64,000 nucleotides of DNA from Thermoplasmatota archaeon (GTDB taxonomy: Archaea > Thermoplasmatota > Thermoplasmata > Thermoplasmatales > Thermoplasmataceae). Under the pieces are notes generated by a model. That model searched no databases, was not told the origin of the DNA, and saw only the letters and a program-made list of their open reading frames with translations. The stretch spans positions 4,412 through 68,411 of the forward strand of contig JAMCUD010000110.1 of assembly GCA_023379355.1 (NCBI GenBank). The letters are read 5' to 3'. The translations under genes and the position numbers were made by a program. This document shows positions 53,541-62,223 of this stretch, in pieces. Position 1 is the stretch's first letter. Every line of letters begins with the position of its first letter.

Positions 53541-53833
53541 CTAATCTCCTTGAGAAGGGAGAGTACAACCTTTCCAACCTTCCTGTATGTGGCTGTAAGA
53601 AGGCTCAGCCCTATCACTGATTCAACCGCGCCAATAGCTATACCGAAGAGTGCCATAATTATGGGAGAGACAGAACCGTAGTAAACTGCAACTGCAACGA
53701 GATTGAGAATTGCAGAGTTGATCAGAATTTCAATGGAGATAAGCATTTTGATCCCGATGTTTGAGGTCATCACACCATAGAGGCCAACCACGAAGAGTAT
53801 TAGAGAGAGGAAACTAACGAGGAATATATCCAT
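53534..53833 (-). CDS. nuoK: Complex I membrane subunit NuoK
   Basis: 99 aa, three helices. Conserved acidic residues inside helices 2 and 3: SIEILINSAILNLV and GAVESVIGLSLL. Part of the E-channel that couples quinone reduction to the pumps. Overlaps its neighbours by one to seven bases. Confidence 0.93.
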   Translation of the reverse strand: MDIFLVSFLSLILFVVGLYGVMTSNIGIKMLISIEILINSAILNLVAVAVYYGSVSPIIMALFGIAIGAVESVIGLSLLTATYRKVGKVVLSLLKEIRW

Positions 53834-54051
53834 CAGTCATCCCTCCATGAGATATAGAACATACCGGCTATGGCCCCCACCAGAATAAGTGAAAGAAGCT
53901 CAAAGGGGACAACATAACTGCTGAAAAGTTCCTTTCCAATCAGTGAAATGTTCTGAGAAGTTGGAGTAAAGGCCCCAGGTATTCCAAGCACCTCTATGCC
54001 AAACACTATCAGGAAGAGTACTGATGCTACTGCGGCCAATCCCTTATTCAA
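53833..54051 (-). CDS. nuoJ2: Complex I subunit NuoJ, C-terminal part
   Basis: 72 aa with two helices (AAVASVLFLIVFGIEVLGI and YVVPFELLSLILVGAIAGMFYI). It matches the second half of NuoJ, whose last helix has the FELLS segment. TTG start overlaps the first-half gene by 8 bp in another frame. NuoJ is thus encoded by two genes, as reported for some archaeal Fpo/Nuo complexes. Confidence 0.8.
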   Translation of the reverse strand: MNKGLAAVASVLFLIVFGIEVLGIPGAFTPTSQNISLIGKELFSSYVVPFELLSLILVGAIAGMFYISWRDD

Positions 54052-54292
54052 TTTCCTTACCTCCCGTAAGCATGAGGCTGAATACTATCAGGGTCACGAC
54101 AGCACCTATGAACACAAGCATCTCAATGGCCCCCACTATACTTCCTCCAAGAAATATGAAAAGGGCAGAAAGGACAAATAGAAACGCCATCAGGTAGACG
54201 GCACTGTGAGTGAGATTTTTATCAGAAACAGTTTTCAGAGAAAGGGGAATAAGTATAATGGCGAAAATGATGAAAATTATGGTGAATATCAC
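54044..54292 (-). CDS. nuoJ1: Complex I subunit NuoJ, N-terminal part
   Basis: 82 aa, three helices. The third (FLGGSIVGAIEMLVFIGAVVTLIVFSLML) includes the pi-bulge helix of NuoJ that shifts during turnover. Normal NuoJ is ~160-170 aa; the rest is in the next gene. Start overlaps nuoI by 4 bp. Confidence 0.85.
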   Translation of the reverse strand: MIFTIIFIIFAIILIPLSLKTVSDKNLTHSAVYLMAFLFVLSALFIFLGGSIVGAIEMLVFIGAVVTLIVFSLMLTGGKEIE

Positions 54293-54723
54293 TTGATCAC
54301 CTCATCCTCTGAAAGTGAAAGTTCATCGGGGGAATAGGTGAAACTATTCCTGGTTCTTGAGGTTTCAAAAACGTGCGTCAGATAAATTGCATCGGTAGGG
54401 CATATCTCTTCACAATTTCTGCATACAGTACACGTTCCAAAATTTACATCCGGATAGATCTTTCGCTTATTTCGAGGATTTTCGCGCTCAACCTTGTTCA
54501 TGTGAATGCTCAAATTAGGGCATACCTGTTCGCATAGTGTGCAGCCAACGCAATCATCCATGCTCAGGAAAATCCTGAACCTGAACCTGTCCGCAGGAGG
54601 TTTCTTCTCCTCTGGATACTGGGTAGTAACCGGTTTCTGAAACACATGCTTGCCCACCGTCCACATGGCTTTCAATGTCCCAATCACGGGTAGCTCTTTC
54701 TTAGGTTCCTTTACTTCTATCAC
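54289..54723 (-). CDS. nuoI: Complex I subunit NuoI (2[4Fe-4S])
   Basis: 144 aa from GTG 54723, which overlaps the nuoH stop (GTGA); a longer frame to 54795 lies inside nuoH and is rejected. Two cluster motifs: CVGCTLCEQVCP and CTVCRNCEEICP. Carries electrons (clusters N6a/N6b) to NuoB. Confidence 0.93.
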   Translation of the reverse strand: MIEVKEPKKELPVIGTLKAMWTVGKHVFQKPVTTQYPEEKKPPADRFRFRIFLSMDDCVGCTLCEQVCPNLSIHMNKVERENPRNKRKIYPDVNFGTCTVCRNCEEICPTDAIYLTHVFETSRTRNSFTYSPDELSLSEDEVIK

Positions 54724-55760
54724 AGTCCCACCCCGAGAGTAATTATCCCAGCTATTATGAGATTCAGTATGGAAATTGGAAGAAGATACTTCCACCCCAT
54801 GTTTACAAATTTGTCAATTCTAATCCTTGGTACAGAAAGCCATACAGTAAAGGCAACCAGTACGAGTATAACTGTCTTTATAAGGAGATATATGAAGCCA
54901 ACGCCTTCGGAGAAAGGACCGTTGAAGCCCCCCAAGTATAGAAGAGACAGGATCATTGAGCTCAGGAAAATGCTTCCGAATAAGCCCATATAGAACATTC
55001 CGAATCTCATTCCACTGTATTCTGTGGAGTGTCCGGAAACGAGCTCACTGTCGCTCTCCCCCATATCGAATGGTGAGTACGAGGCTCTTGCAATCATTGA
55101 TATAAAGAACACGAAAAGTCCTATTACCTCAGGGATTCCGTATGGGATTATCTGAGCAGTAACCAGATCGCTAAGATTCAGGGGCTGGCTTGTCCTGGCA
55201 GACGCCATCATTACAAGGGCTATTACAGAGATCATCATCGGAACCTCAAATGAAACATCCTTTGCAACTCCCCGGAGTGCACCAAGGATTGCATACTTGT
55301 TCCTTGAACCTATTCCTGCCAGCACTTCTCCGATTGGCATTATGGCGATTGCCGCAAAAAGGAGTATAACACTGACGTTTGAATGGGCTATTGTGAGTGA
55401 GCCTATCCAGAAAAAGTCACCGTAGGGAAGAAGGGCAAACCCCATTACAAGACCAATGAATACTATCAAAGGCGCCATCCTGAAGGGTAAATCATCCCTT
55501 CCCTTAGGGAGAAGACTTTCTTTCCCGACAAGCTTCAGTCCATCAGCCATTAGCTGAAGCAAACCGAATTTTCCTACCCTGTTCGGACCAATACGAAGCT
55601 GGACCCTTGCCATATACTTTCTAAAAAGATAGATCATGAAGACAAGAACTATGGTTACAAATATCAGCAGAAAGATAGATTCGAAAAGGTACGCCAGAAT
55701 GTAGGCAACATAATGGGTAAGCGGTGCAAAGAAATTAGCCAGCCTGGTCAGGACGTCCAT
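54720..55760 (-). CDS. nuoH: Complex I membrane subunit NuoH
   Basis: 346 aa, eight or nine helices. Signatures GPNRVGKFGLLQLMADGLKL and SPFDMGESDSELVSGHSTEY form the quinone entry site with NuoB and NuoD. It begins right at the nuoD stop codon. Confidence 0.95.
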   Translation of the reverse strand: MDVLTRLANFFAPLTHYVAYILAYLFESIFLLIFVTIVLVFMIYLFRKYMARVQLRIGPNRVGKFGLLQLMADGLKLVGKESLLPKGRDDLPFRMAPLIVFIGLVMGFALLPYGDFFWIGSLTIAHSNVSVILLFAAIAIMPIGEVLAGIGSRNKYAILGALRGVAKDVSFEVPMMISVIALVMMASARTSQPLNLSDLVTAQIIPYGIPEVIGLFVFFISMIARASYSPFDMGESDSELVSGHSTEYSGMRFGMFYMGLFGSIFLSSMILSLLYLGGFNGPFSEGVGFIYLLIKTVILVLVAFTVWLSVPRIRIDKFVNMGWKYLLPISILNLIIAGIITLGVGL

Positions 55761-56888
55761 CTATCTGTCCACCTCACCGAAGACCAGATCGATTGTACCT
55801 GAAATGGCAACCATGTCTGCAATAAGAACATCCTTTCCAAGGTATCTCAGCACTGAAAGATTCTTCAGGGAGGGGCTTCTCACCCTGCATCTGTATGGTT
55901 TCACACCGCCATCTCCCACAAGATAAACCCCAAACTCTCCCTTGGATGATTCTGTCCTGGCATAAACCTCCCCATCGCCCCTCAGCCTTATCATCATGGA
56001 CTTTTTCGCCTTGGGGTTGAAGAAAGGACCTTCAGGGACCTTTTTGATTGCCTGCCTCAGTATCCTTATGGATTGCCTCATCTCCTCAAACCTTACAAGG
56101 AATCTTGCAAGATTGTCTTTTTTATACGAGACGGGAATGTCGAAATTCAGTTTGTCATATACCAGATAAGGTTCAGCTTTTCTTACATCATACTCGACGC
56201 CTGACGCCCTCAGCATTGGGCCTGTTACCCCATAGTCAAGCGCTACCTCCGGCTCGAGAATCCCTATTCCCTTGTTTCTTGAAATAAAAATATCATTCTT
56301 TACAAAAGCGTTGAAGATCTCCTCAAGTTTATCCGGAAATTCCCTCGTGAACTCATCGATCATATATAAAATGTTTTCATTTATGTCCTGGTAAACTCCC
56401 CCAATACTCATATAATTGGTTTCCTGCCTTGATCCGCAGGTTTCCGTGAATATTCTCAGAATTTTTTCCCTCTGAATAAAACAGTAAAAGAACGGAGAAA
56501 GCATTCCAAGATCCTAAGGCTGAGCGCCGGCCCAGACAAGGTGAGAAGCTATCCGACTCAGCTCTGCCATTATGACTCTGATCCATTGGGCCCGTTCTGG
56601 TGGAGGAATTCCAAGTAGTTTCTCAGCTGCCTCCAGATATCCTACTTCCATATTCATTGCGGCAACATAATCCATCCTGTCAAAATAAATGAGGGAATCA
56701 CAGTAATAATCAAGTTCGCAGATTTTTTCTGCGTTCCTGTGAAGATACCCTATGATGGGCTCAACCTCTTTAACTGTTTCTCCATCAAGCTTGACCTTGA
56801 GACGCAGAACACCATGAGTTGATGGATGCTGCGGTCCCATGTTAAGCTCAGTCCATTCTTCAGAGTTTTTCTGCCCGCCCTCAATCAT
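55761..56888 (-). CDS. nuoD: Complex I subunit NuoD, interrupted by an in-frame amber codon
   Basis: 375 codons in one continuous frame with TAG at 56514-56516. Before it: [21 protein letters not shown] … [12 protein letters not shown] (codons 1-124); after it: [19 protein letters not shown] … to the normal end. Family members have an uninterrupted …Q-x-L-D-L-G-A/M-x-(S/T)-P-F-F-Y… here, so one codon (usually hydrophobic) became TAG. After the TAG, AGGAT and ATG 56504 could allow re-initiation, giving a two-piece NuoD. Otherwise it is a nonsense mutation or sequencing error. TAG is a normal stop in this genome. Confidence 0.85.
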
Positions 56889-56890
56889 GA

Positions 56891-57358
56891 TTACCAGCCA
56901 TCCCCTGGATCAAAGGTCGCGTAGTCGTCCCCGTTTTCATCCATGTTAATGTATTGTACCTTGGAAAGATCGTAATTCTTACGCAATGGGTGACCCACCC
57001 ATGACTCCGGTAAAAACAGTCTCTTCAGGTTCGGGTGTCCCTCAAAGACAATACCCATCATGTCGTATTGCTCCCTTTCGTCCCAGTCAGCACTTCTGAA
57101 TAGTGATGTTACGCTAGGAACCCTCTCGTCATCCGTCTCAGTTTTCACTATAACATATTCATTCTTCTGGATGTTGTGGAGATGATAGACCACCTCTAGC
57201 CTGGATTTTCTGTCAACGCCGGTAATCAGGGATAAATGCGTGAATCCCTGAGATTTAAGATCTGACAGCAGTGAAACCAGATTCTCCTTGGCCACCTTCA
57301 GTGTTTTTCTTCCATCCTTCCCTACGGTCTCCTCCAAGATTTCCACCACCACTTTCAC
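56891..57358 (-). CDS. nuoC: Complex I subunit NuoC
   Basis: 155 aa, the 30-kDa subunit as a separate protein. Signature [38 protein letters not shown] near residues 90-128 is diagnostic. Peripheral arm scaffold next to NuoD. Overlaps nuoB by 4 bp; stop 2 bp before nuoD. Confidence 0.95.
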   Translation of the reverse strand: MKVVVEILEETVGKDGRKTLKVAKENLVSLLSDLKSQGFTHLSLITGVDRKSRLEVVYHLHNIQKNEYVIVKTETDDERVPSVTSLFRSADWDEREQYDMMGIVFEGHPNLKRLFLPESWVGHPLRKNYDLSKVQYINMDENGDDYATFDPGDGW

Positions 57359-57819
57359 CTTTCAGTCTCATTCCTAATTTTCTTCTGCAGAAGCATTATC
57401 CCGTAAGTAAGCGCTTCTGGTGTTGGAGGACAACCCGGAACATAAACGTCTACTGGCACAACCCTGTCAACTCCGAGAACTACAGAATATCCCTGGTTAT
57501 ACGGTCCTCCCTGAATCACACAGACCCCCATTGCAATAACATACTTTGGATATGGCATCTCCTCGTACAGTCTCCTGACTCTTGGGGCCATCTTTTTTGT
57601 CACGGTTCCCGCAACAATCATCAAATCCGACTGTCTTGGAGAATTTCTGAATACTTCGCTTCCAAATCTTGCAATATCCAAGTCAGAGGCCTGAATAGCC
57701 ATCATTTCAATTGCACAGCACGCTAAGCCGAAGGTCAAGGGCCACAGGGAATTGCTCCTGCCCCATTCCAGGGCTTTATCCAGTGTTGTTGTTAGAACCC
57801 CACCATCTCCAGTCTTCAT
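57355..57819 (-). CDS. nuoB: Complex I subunit NuoB
   Basis: 154 aa. Cluster N2 ligands: the tandem pair in [12 protein letters not shown], one cysteine in [10 protein letters not shown] and one in [13 protein letters not shown]. Terminal electron carrier to quinone. Overlaps nuoA and nuoC by 4 bp each. Confidence 0.95.
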   Translation of the reverse strand: MKTGDGGVLTTTLDKALEWGRSNSLWPLTFGLACCAIEMMAIQASDLDIARFGSEVFRNSPRQSDLMIVAGTVTKKMAPRVRRLYEEMPYPKYVIAMGVCVIQGGPYNQGYSVVLGVDRVVPVDVYVPGCPPTPEALTYGIMLLQKKIRNETER

Positions 57820-58253
57820 TTAAGCCACCTCATGTAACCTTCCTTAAACGCATATGCAACAATGAAAAGAGGCATCAGAAGGAACGCAATTGTTTCCAGG
57901 AAAGGTATTATCCCTAGTTTCATAAAGTCAAATGCCCAGGGAAACAGGAGAACCATATCAACGTCGAAAACAATGAAGAGAAGTATGACCACGTAATACT
58001 GAACATTGATATGCGCCCGGAAATCCCCCTTGGCTACTTCTCCGCTTTCATATGGCTCAAGGTAGTGACCCTCTTTAACCGGAGGGCCAAGCTCGAAGGC
58101 GGCGTTTTCTATTATGACATCTGGCTTAAGTGAGATTTTCTGAGTTTTCTTGAATCTGTTTGCGCCGATCGTCGGCAGCACAAAGTAAATCCCTATCAAT
58201 CCTAACATAACCAGGACAAGGACAATAAGCAGAGGGATGTATCCATCCAACAT
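57816..58253 (-). CDS. nuoA: Complex I membrane subunit NuoA
   Basis: 145 aa, three helices. Conserved YESGE loop and [30 protein letters not shown] helix 2 with acidic residues. First gene of the operon. ATG 58253 is chosen over TTG 58256 because box A lies 26 bp upstream, so the mRNA is leaderless. The middle loop is longer than usual ([12 protein letters not shown]). Confidence 0.93.
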   Translation of the reverse strand: MLDGYIPLLIVLVLVMLGLIGIYFVLPTIGANRFKKTQKISLKPDVIIENAAFELGPPVKEGHYLEPYESGEVAKGDFRAHINVQYYVVILLFIVFDVDMVLLFPWAFDFMKLGIIPFLETIAFLLMPLFIVAYAFKEGYMRWLK

Positions 58254-58272
58254 CAACCCTTAATCGCACGAA

Positions 58273-58284
58273 TCTATTTAAGAA
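58273..58284 (-). promoter_or_regulatory. TATA box of the nuo operon
   Basis: Minus strand TTCTTAAATAGA centred ~26 bp from ATG 58253. It is the only promoter-like site seen ahead of the operon. Confidence 0.55.
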
Positions 58285-58337
58285 TTATAGGACTGCTTAA
58301 AATTGTGCATTTAAAATAACCCTGAAAAAAGAGTCAG

Positions 58338-60146
58338 CTATAATTCCTTTTCCATTTTCTTTCTATATATGTCAATGGCATCCCTGGGACTGAAAATCTT
58401 GGAGGTCACTGTTCTTATCCTTGGTATCAGGTTTTTCTCGGACACGTCACCTGTCATTATGAGGTCTTCTATTATCCTCTTCAGTTCATCCCATTTTAGT
58501 CTTCTGCCTTCAATCAGTTTACGTATCTCATTTGTGGAAAGGTTTTTTTCAAAATATGCTGATATTGCGATCTCCAGAGTTTCTCTATCTTTTACATTTT
58601 CCCTGAGTTCCGACAGAAGCTGGGAAACCCCCCCAGGGTTGAACATCTCTGTTCCATTCTTTGAGGCTGCATGAGGCATATGCAAAAGGGCAAATACAGC
58701 AAGTGAAGAGTTTCCTATACTATCTGCGATTGAGACAAAATAAGATAGGTAGCCTCTTCTGATTATGGTGTCTGCATCCTGCGCAGAAATACCATAATCC
58801 GAAACCAGCTTTTCTGCGTTCTCTTTCACACTTAATGGGACGATTCTTGATGCTTCATCCAGAATCCTGGAGACAACGATGATTGGTATATCAGTTTCAG
58901 GATACATTCTAGAACCTCCAGGCAGCGGCCTGAGAAACGATGTGGTGCCGTCAGAATTCATATATCGGGTCTCAGAGAGTTCCATCCTTGAAATTTTCCT
59001 TATCCTTTCACTCATTTCATTCTCGATCAACTGAATTTTACCAATGGGAGAAGTAACAATGACGAAGGCATCACCATTACGGCAGCCAAGTTTGTCCTTT
59101 ATGAAGTCAATCTCTCTGCTGATCCCAAATGCAGGCAGTTCATCGGAATGCATCAGACCTCCACCGCCAAAAGCCTTAACAACATCGGAAAGTTCCTTGC
59201 CCAAACGGTTTTCTCCATTTTTCAATAGCCCCGAATAGCCGGCCAGTTTTCCAATGAATACTGTCATCCCATGGGAAATAGACTTCTTCAATATACCCGA
59301 TGAAGTGTCCTTGAATATCGAACCGGAGTTTATGAGGGAAACCTCGTAGTTCGCAATATTCCTTAGCTTAAGCGAAAGTCTCTCAAGGCATCTTTGACGT
59401 TCCATTTCATATCTTATGGAATCCTCTATTTCGGATAGTTTCTGTACGCCCTTAATCTCAACCCTGCCAAATCCCATGGAGAAATTTACATCCTGCCGGA
59501 TCTCATCTGCTCCCTTCCTAACCCAACCAGACGAGATCAGCGGTTCAGCAATTAGTTCAGCAACCTCTCTGGCGTGCTCCGGGGATCTAATGTCAGGCTC
59601 TGTTGATATTTCCATAAGCGGAATACCCAGCCTATCGAGAGAGTAAACAACGTCCGCCCCTTGCTGTTCTACCTTTCTGCACGAGTCTTCCTCAAGGCAG
59701 ATGGAAGAGACCCTTACCACCCCTTCCGGGGTATCAACCTTCCCCCCCAGAGACACTATTGCAGTGCGTTGAAAGCCTGACGTGTTGGAACCATCTACAA
59801 CGATCTTCCGCATGAACTCAATCCTATCGGGAACAGTACTCTTCAGGTACAATGAAGTAGCCAGTGCCCTCTTAAGGGCCTCTGTGTTGACAGGTAAAGG
59901 TGGCTCTTCGTCGGCCTCCACCAGGCAACTGTTGTCACTTGGTATATACCTGAAGGATCTGGCACGTTTTTTCTCATAGAGAACTGCTGGATCAGTCTGT
60001 CCCAGCTCCCCAGAAACGCTTCCCATAACACGATCGAACTGCCCTTTATTTTGCATTTTACCTTCTGTGGAACATCTGCAGAACAGTTTATTTCCTGAAA
60101 GTTGGATGTGTATTTCAAGCCCTATTTTAATTGGACCATCTGTCAT
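58338..60146 (-). CDS. gatE: Glutamyl-tRNA(Gln) amidotransferase subunit E
   Basis: 602 aa, the archaeal GatE form with a GAD-type insert. N-terminal IGLEIHIQLSGNKLFCRCSTEG matches GatB/GatE, including the zinc cysteines. SIcLEEDSCRKVE and RLGIPLMEISTEPDI are kinase-site motifs; the C-terminal YqeY-like tail binds tRNA. Phosphorylates Glu-tRNA(Gln) and amidates it with ammonia from GatD. Overlaps gatD by 4 bp. Confidence 0.95.
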   Translation of the reverse strand: MTDGPIKIGLEIHIQLSGNKLFCRCSTEGKMQNKGQFDRVMGSVSGELGQTDPAVLYEKKRARSFRYIPSDNSCLVEADEEPPLPVNTEALKRALATSLYLKSTVPDRIEFMRKIVVDGSNTSGFQRTAIVSLGGKVDTPEGVVRVSSICLEEDSCRKVEQQGADVVYSLDRLGIPLMEISTEPDIRSPEHAREVAELIAEPLISSGWVRKGADEIRQDVNFSMGFGRVEIKGVQKLSEIEDSIRYEMERQRCLERLSLKLRNIANYEVSLINSGSIFKDTSSGILKKSISHGMTVFIGKLAGYSGLLKNGENRLGKELSDVVKAFGGGGLMHSDELPAFGISREIDFIKDKLGCRNGDAFVIVTSPIGKIQLIENEMSERIRKISRMELSETRYMNSDGTTSFLRPLPGGSRMYPETDIPIIVVSRILDEASRIVPLSVKENAEKLVSDYGISAQDADTIIRRGYLSYFVSIADSIGNSSLAVFALLHMPHAASKNGTEMFNPGGVSQLLSELRENVKDRETLEIAISAYFEKNLSTNEIRKLIEGRRLKWDELKRIIEDLIMTGDVSEKNLIPRIRTVTSKIFSPRDAIDIYRKKMEKEL

Positions 60147-61369
60147 GCAATCGCCTCTCTTTCCACCATTTCTCCCCTGAGATTTCTGGTCATGACTCCT
60201 TCAACTTCCTCCTGTGGATAATTTGCCAGAACATGGGAAAATTTAACAAGGGCAGTTTCCGGAAGCATGTTTGAGAGCGGGATTACCCCTAGTTTAAGGA
60301 GTTCTCTGCCGGTCGAATACACATTCAGGTCAACTTTTCCATTCATACACTGGGTAACCATTCCAATGAAAACCCCGTTATCCCTTAGCTGTTTAATAGA
60401 ATCGAAAAGGCGCGAACCAATATGTCCCAAGCCAGTTCCTGCGATCACAACGGCCTTTTTACCATTGCAGAGTTGATAGAAATCAGTTTCATTCATGTAG
60501 GGGTGAAAATATACCAGTGAGACTCTTCTTTCAAGCTTAGGTTTGAATGTATATTTTTCCCTGGTGAGAGAGACCGATGGATTGACTGTGACCTTATTAT
60601 GCCCGAATGAAGCCATTGGTTCTTCTCCCATGGGTCTGAAAGCATCTCTCCTGGACGAATGCATCTTTCTTGCCCTCACCCCTCTTATCAGGGATATTTC
60701 ATGGTCTGAGAGACCCTTATGCATTGCTATCCCAACTTCTCCAATGTCAGTTCCGCTGAATTCCAAAGCTCCTTCGAGGTTTGAAAATGCGTCTGTGCTT
60801 GGTCTGTCCGAGCTTCTCTGCGATCCTACAAGAATAATTGGCCTCCTCATTCCATCAAACATGAAGGAAAGAGCAGATGCTGTATAGGCCATTGTATCTG
60901 TTCCGTGAAGAAGAATGGCAGATCTGCCACCTTTCTGGGATTCGTTTACCAGCTTTGCTATTTTTAACCAAACTTCAGGGGTCATATTTTCGCTAAGCAT
61001 AGGGTCAATTGCCATCACGTTGTGGGGAAAATTGACCAGGTTTGGAATGTTATCCCCGATTATGTGCGAGTCTGTAACGGGAGTTACTGCACCAGTCCGG
61101 TAATCAACCCTGCTCGCAATTGTTCCTCCAGTGGCTATAATGTCCACCACTGCTCCATCCTGCCTTACAGGTTCCTGAATCGGGGAATCGACTGGAATTG
61201 CTTCCGATTCAAGTATGGAGATTTCCTCTTCGGGGACCGATATGTTATAACCATTTGAGAGCTTGATGTTTACAAGCTTTTCCTCCTTGCTTATAATGAT
61301 CCCTGAAAGCTCCATTCCTCTGTAGATGAATTTTATCTTCAAATTTGCAACAATAGCGGGACCGGACAT
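60143..61369 (-). CDS. gatD: Glutamyl-tRNA(Gln) amidotransferase subunit D
   Basis: 408 aa. An N-terminal ~75-residue beta domain is followed by an asparaginase-like amidase: nucleophilic Thr in IIATGGTIASRVDY, second Thr-Asp in LLHGTDTMAYTA, catalytic Lys in GHNKvTVNP. Makes ammonia from glutamine for GatE. First gene of the gatDE operon. Confidence 0.93.
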   Translation of the reverse strand: MSGPAIVANLKIKFIYRGMELSGIIISKEEKLVNIKLSNGYNISVPEEEISILESEAIPVDSPIQEPVRQDGAVVDIIATGGTIASRVDYRTGAVTPVTDSHIIGDNIPNLVNFPHNVMAIDPMLSENMTPEVWLKIAKLVNESQKGGRSAILLHGTDTMAYTASALSFMFDGMRRPIILVGSQRSSDRPSTDAFSNLEGALEFSGTDIGEVGIAMHKGLSDHEISLIRGVRARKMHSSRRDAFRPMGEEPMASFGHNKVTVNPSVSLTREKYTFKPKLERRVSLVYFHPYMNETDFYQLCNGKKAVVIAGTGLGHIGSRLFDSIKQLRDNGVFIGMVTQCMNGKVDLNVYSTGRELLKLGVIPLSNMLPETALVKFSHVLANYPQEEVEGVMTRNLRGEMVEREAIA

Positions 61370-61416
61370 CTTAAATCTCCTTCTTGAATAATTTGGCCAC
61401 TGTATATACTTACTCC

Positions 61417-62223
61417 TCAGAATAACTTTACCCTGTTCCCTGATCCTGTCATAACCTGCATGGTCATTGCGTTCATTGTGGCATTCCCGCCTGGATGATT
61501 GTTAAAATAGATGAATATATCATCTCCGACTTTCTGCAAACTATTCAAAATTCTATATATATTGGAGATTTCCGTATCAGAATAGGCGTAACTGTACCTT
61601 CCCAGACCGCTCCCCGGAACACCCCATAACTCAATGTTTCTTCCGTGCAGCCTTACATAATCAGTATACCTAACGGCACCTGCAGATGTTTCCAATGAAA
61701 TGTCCGGACTGTCCTGAATTACTCCATGGTACCCTGCTTTCTCTATCTTCCCGAATACTTGATCTGAGACAATCATTGAATCAGATCTGACTTCAATGCG
61801 TGGCTCAGCGCCCCTCATGTCTGAATCCTTCAATACATCCAGAAGAACATCCAATTCATTCGGGCCATAAAAAGGTGGAAGCTGGAAGAGAACTCTTCCT
61901 AGAATCTGGCTATCTTTCAATGGCCAGACGAGATCCTCAAGGAATTTATCCATTAATGGAAGCACCTGATCGTAACCCGTCTTCAGATACTGATGCGTTA
62001 TGGACCTTGGGGCCTTCAAAGAAAAGAGAAAATCTTTTCCCTCATATTCTCCAATCCATGAGGAAACGACTTTCCTCGGGATATCTGAATAGAATGAGGA
62101 GTTAATTTCCACCGTATCGAAAACCGACGAATAGAATTTCAACTTGTTTTTTGTACCTGGCGGGTAAAACTTACCAATCCAGTCATCGTAGGACCATCCA
62201 GAACAACCTATTCTGAACCTTAT
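61417..62223 (-). CDS. DUF72 family protein, likely non-canonical start
   Basis: 268 aa if started at ATA 62223. The first ATG/GTG/TTG in frame is TTG 62142, which would remove the conserved N-terminus IGCSGWSYDDWIGKFYPP that defines the family. No standard start exists further upstream, and the ATA overlaps the preceding stop as ATAA, the same geometry as the common ATGA coupling. Later motifs: FDTVEINSSFY, FLFSLKAPRSITH, yvRLHGrN and YIYFNNHPGGNA. TIM-barrel-like protein, function not established. Confidence 0.75.
   Translation of the reverse strand: MRFRIGCSGWSYDDWIGKFYPPGTKNKLKFYSSVFDTVEINSSFYSDIPRKVVSSWIGEYEGKDFLFSLKAPRSITHQYLKTGYDQVLPLMDKFLEDLVWPLKDSQILGRVLFQLPPFYGPNELDVLLDVLKDSDMRGAEPRIEVRSDSMIVSDQVFGKIEKAGYHGVIQDSPDISLETSAGAVRYTDYVRLHGRNIELWGVPGSGLGRYSYAYSDTEISNIYRILNSLQKVGDDIFIYFNNHPGGNATMNAMTMQVMTGSGNRVKLF

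Noticed and set aside
54720..54795. Longer NuoI start inside nuoH
   Set aside because: Adds non-family residues; GTG 54723 overlapping the nuoH stop is the expected coupled start.
56514..56516. TAG in nuoD read as pyrrolysine or a reassigned codon
   Set aside because: tfb, pcn, queC and tatC end with TAG in this window, and NuoD is not a known pyrrolysine protein; no supporting tRNA is visible.
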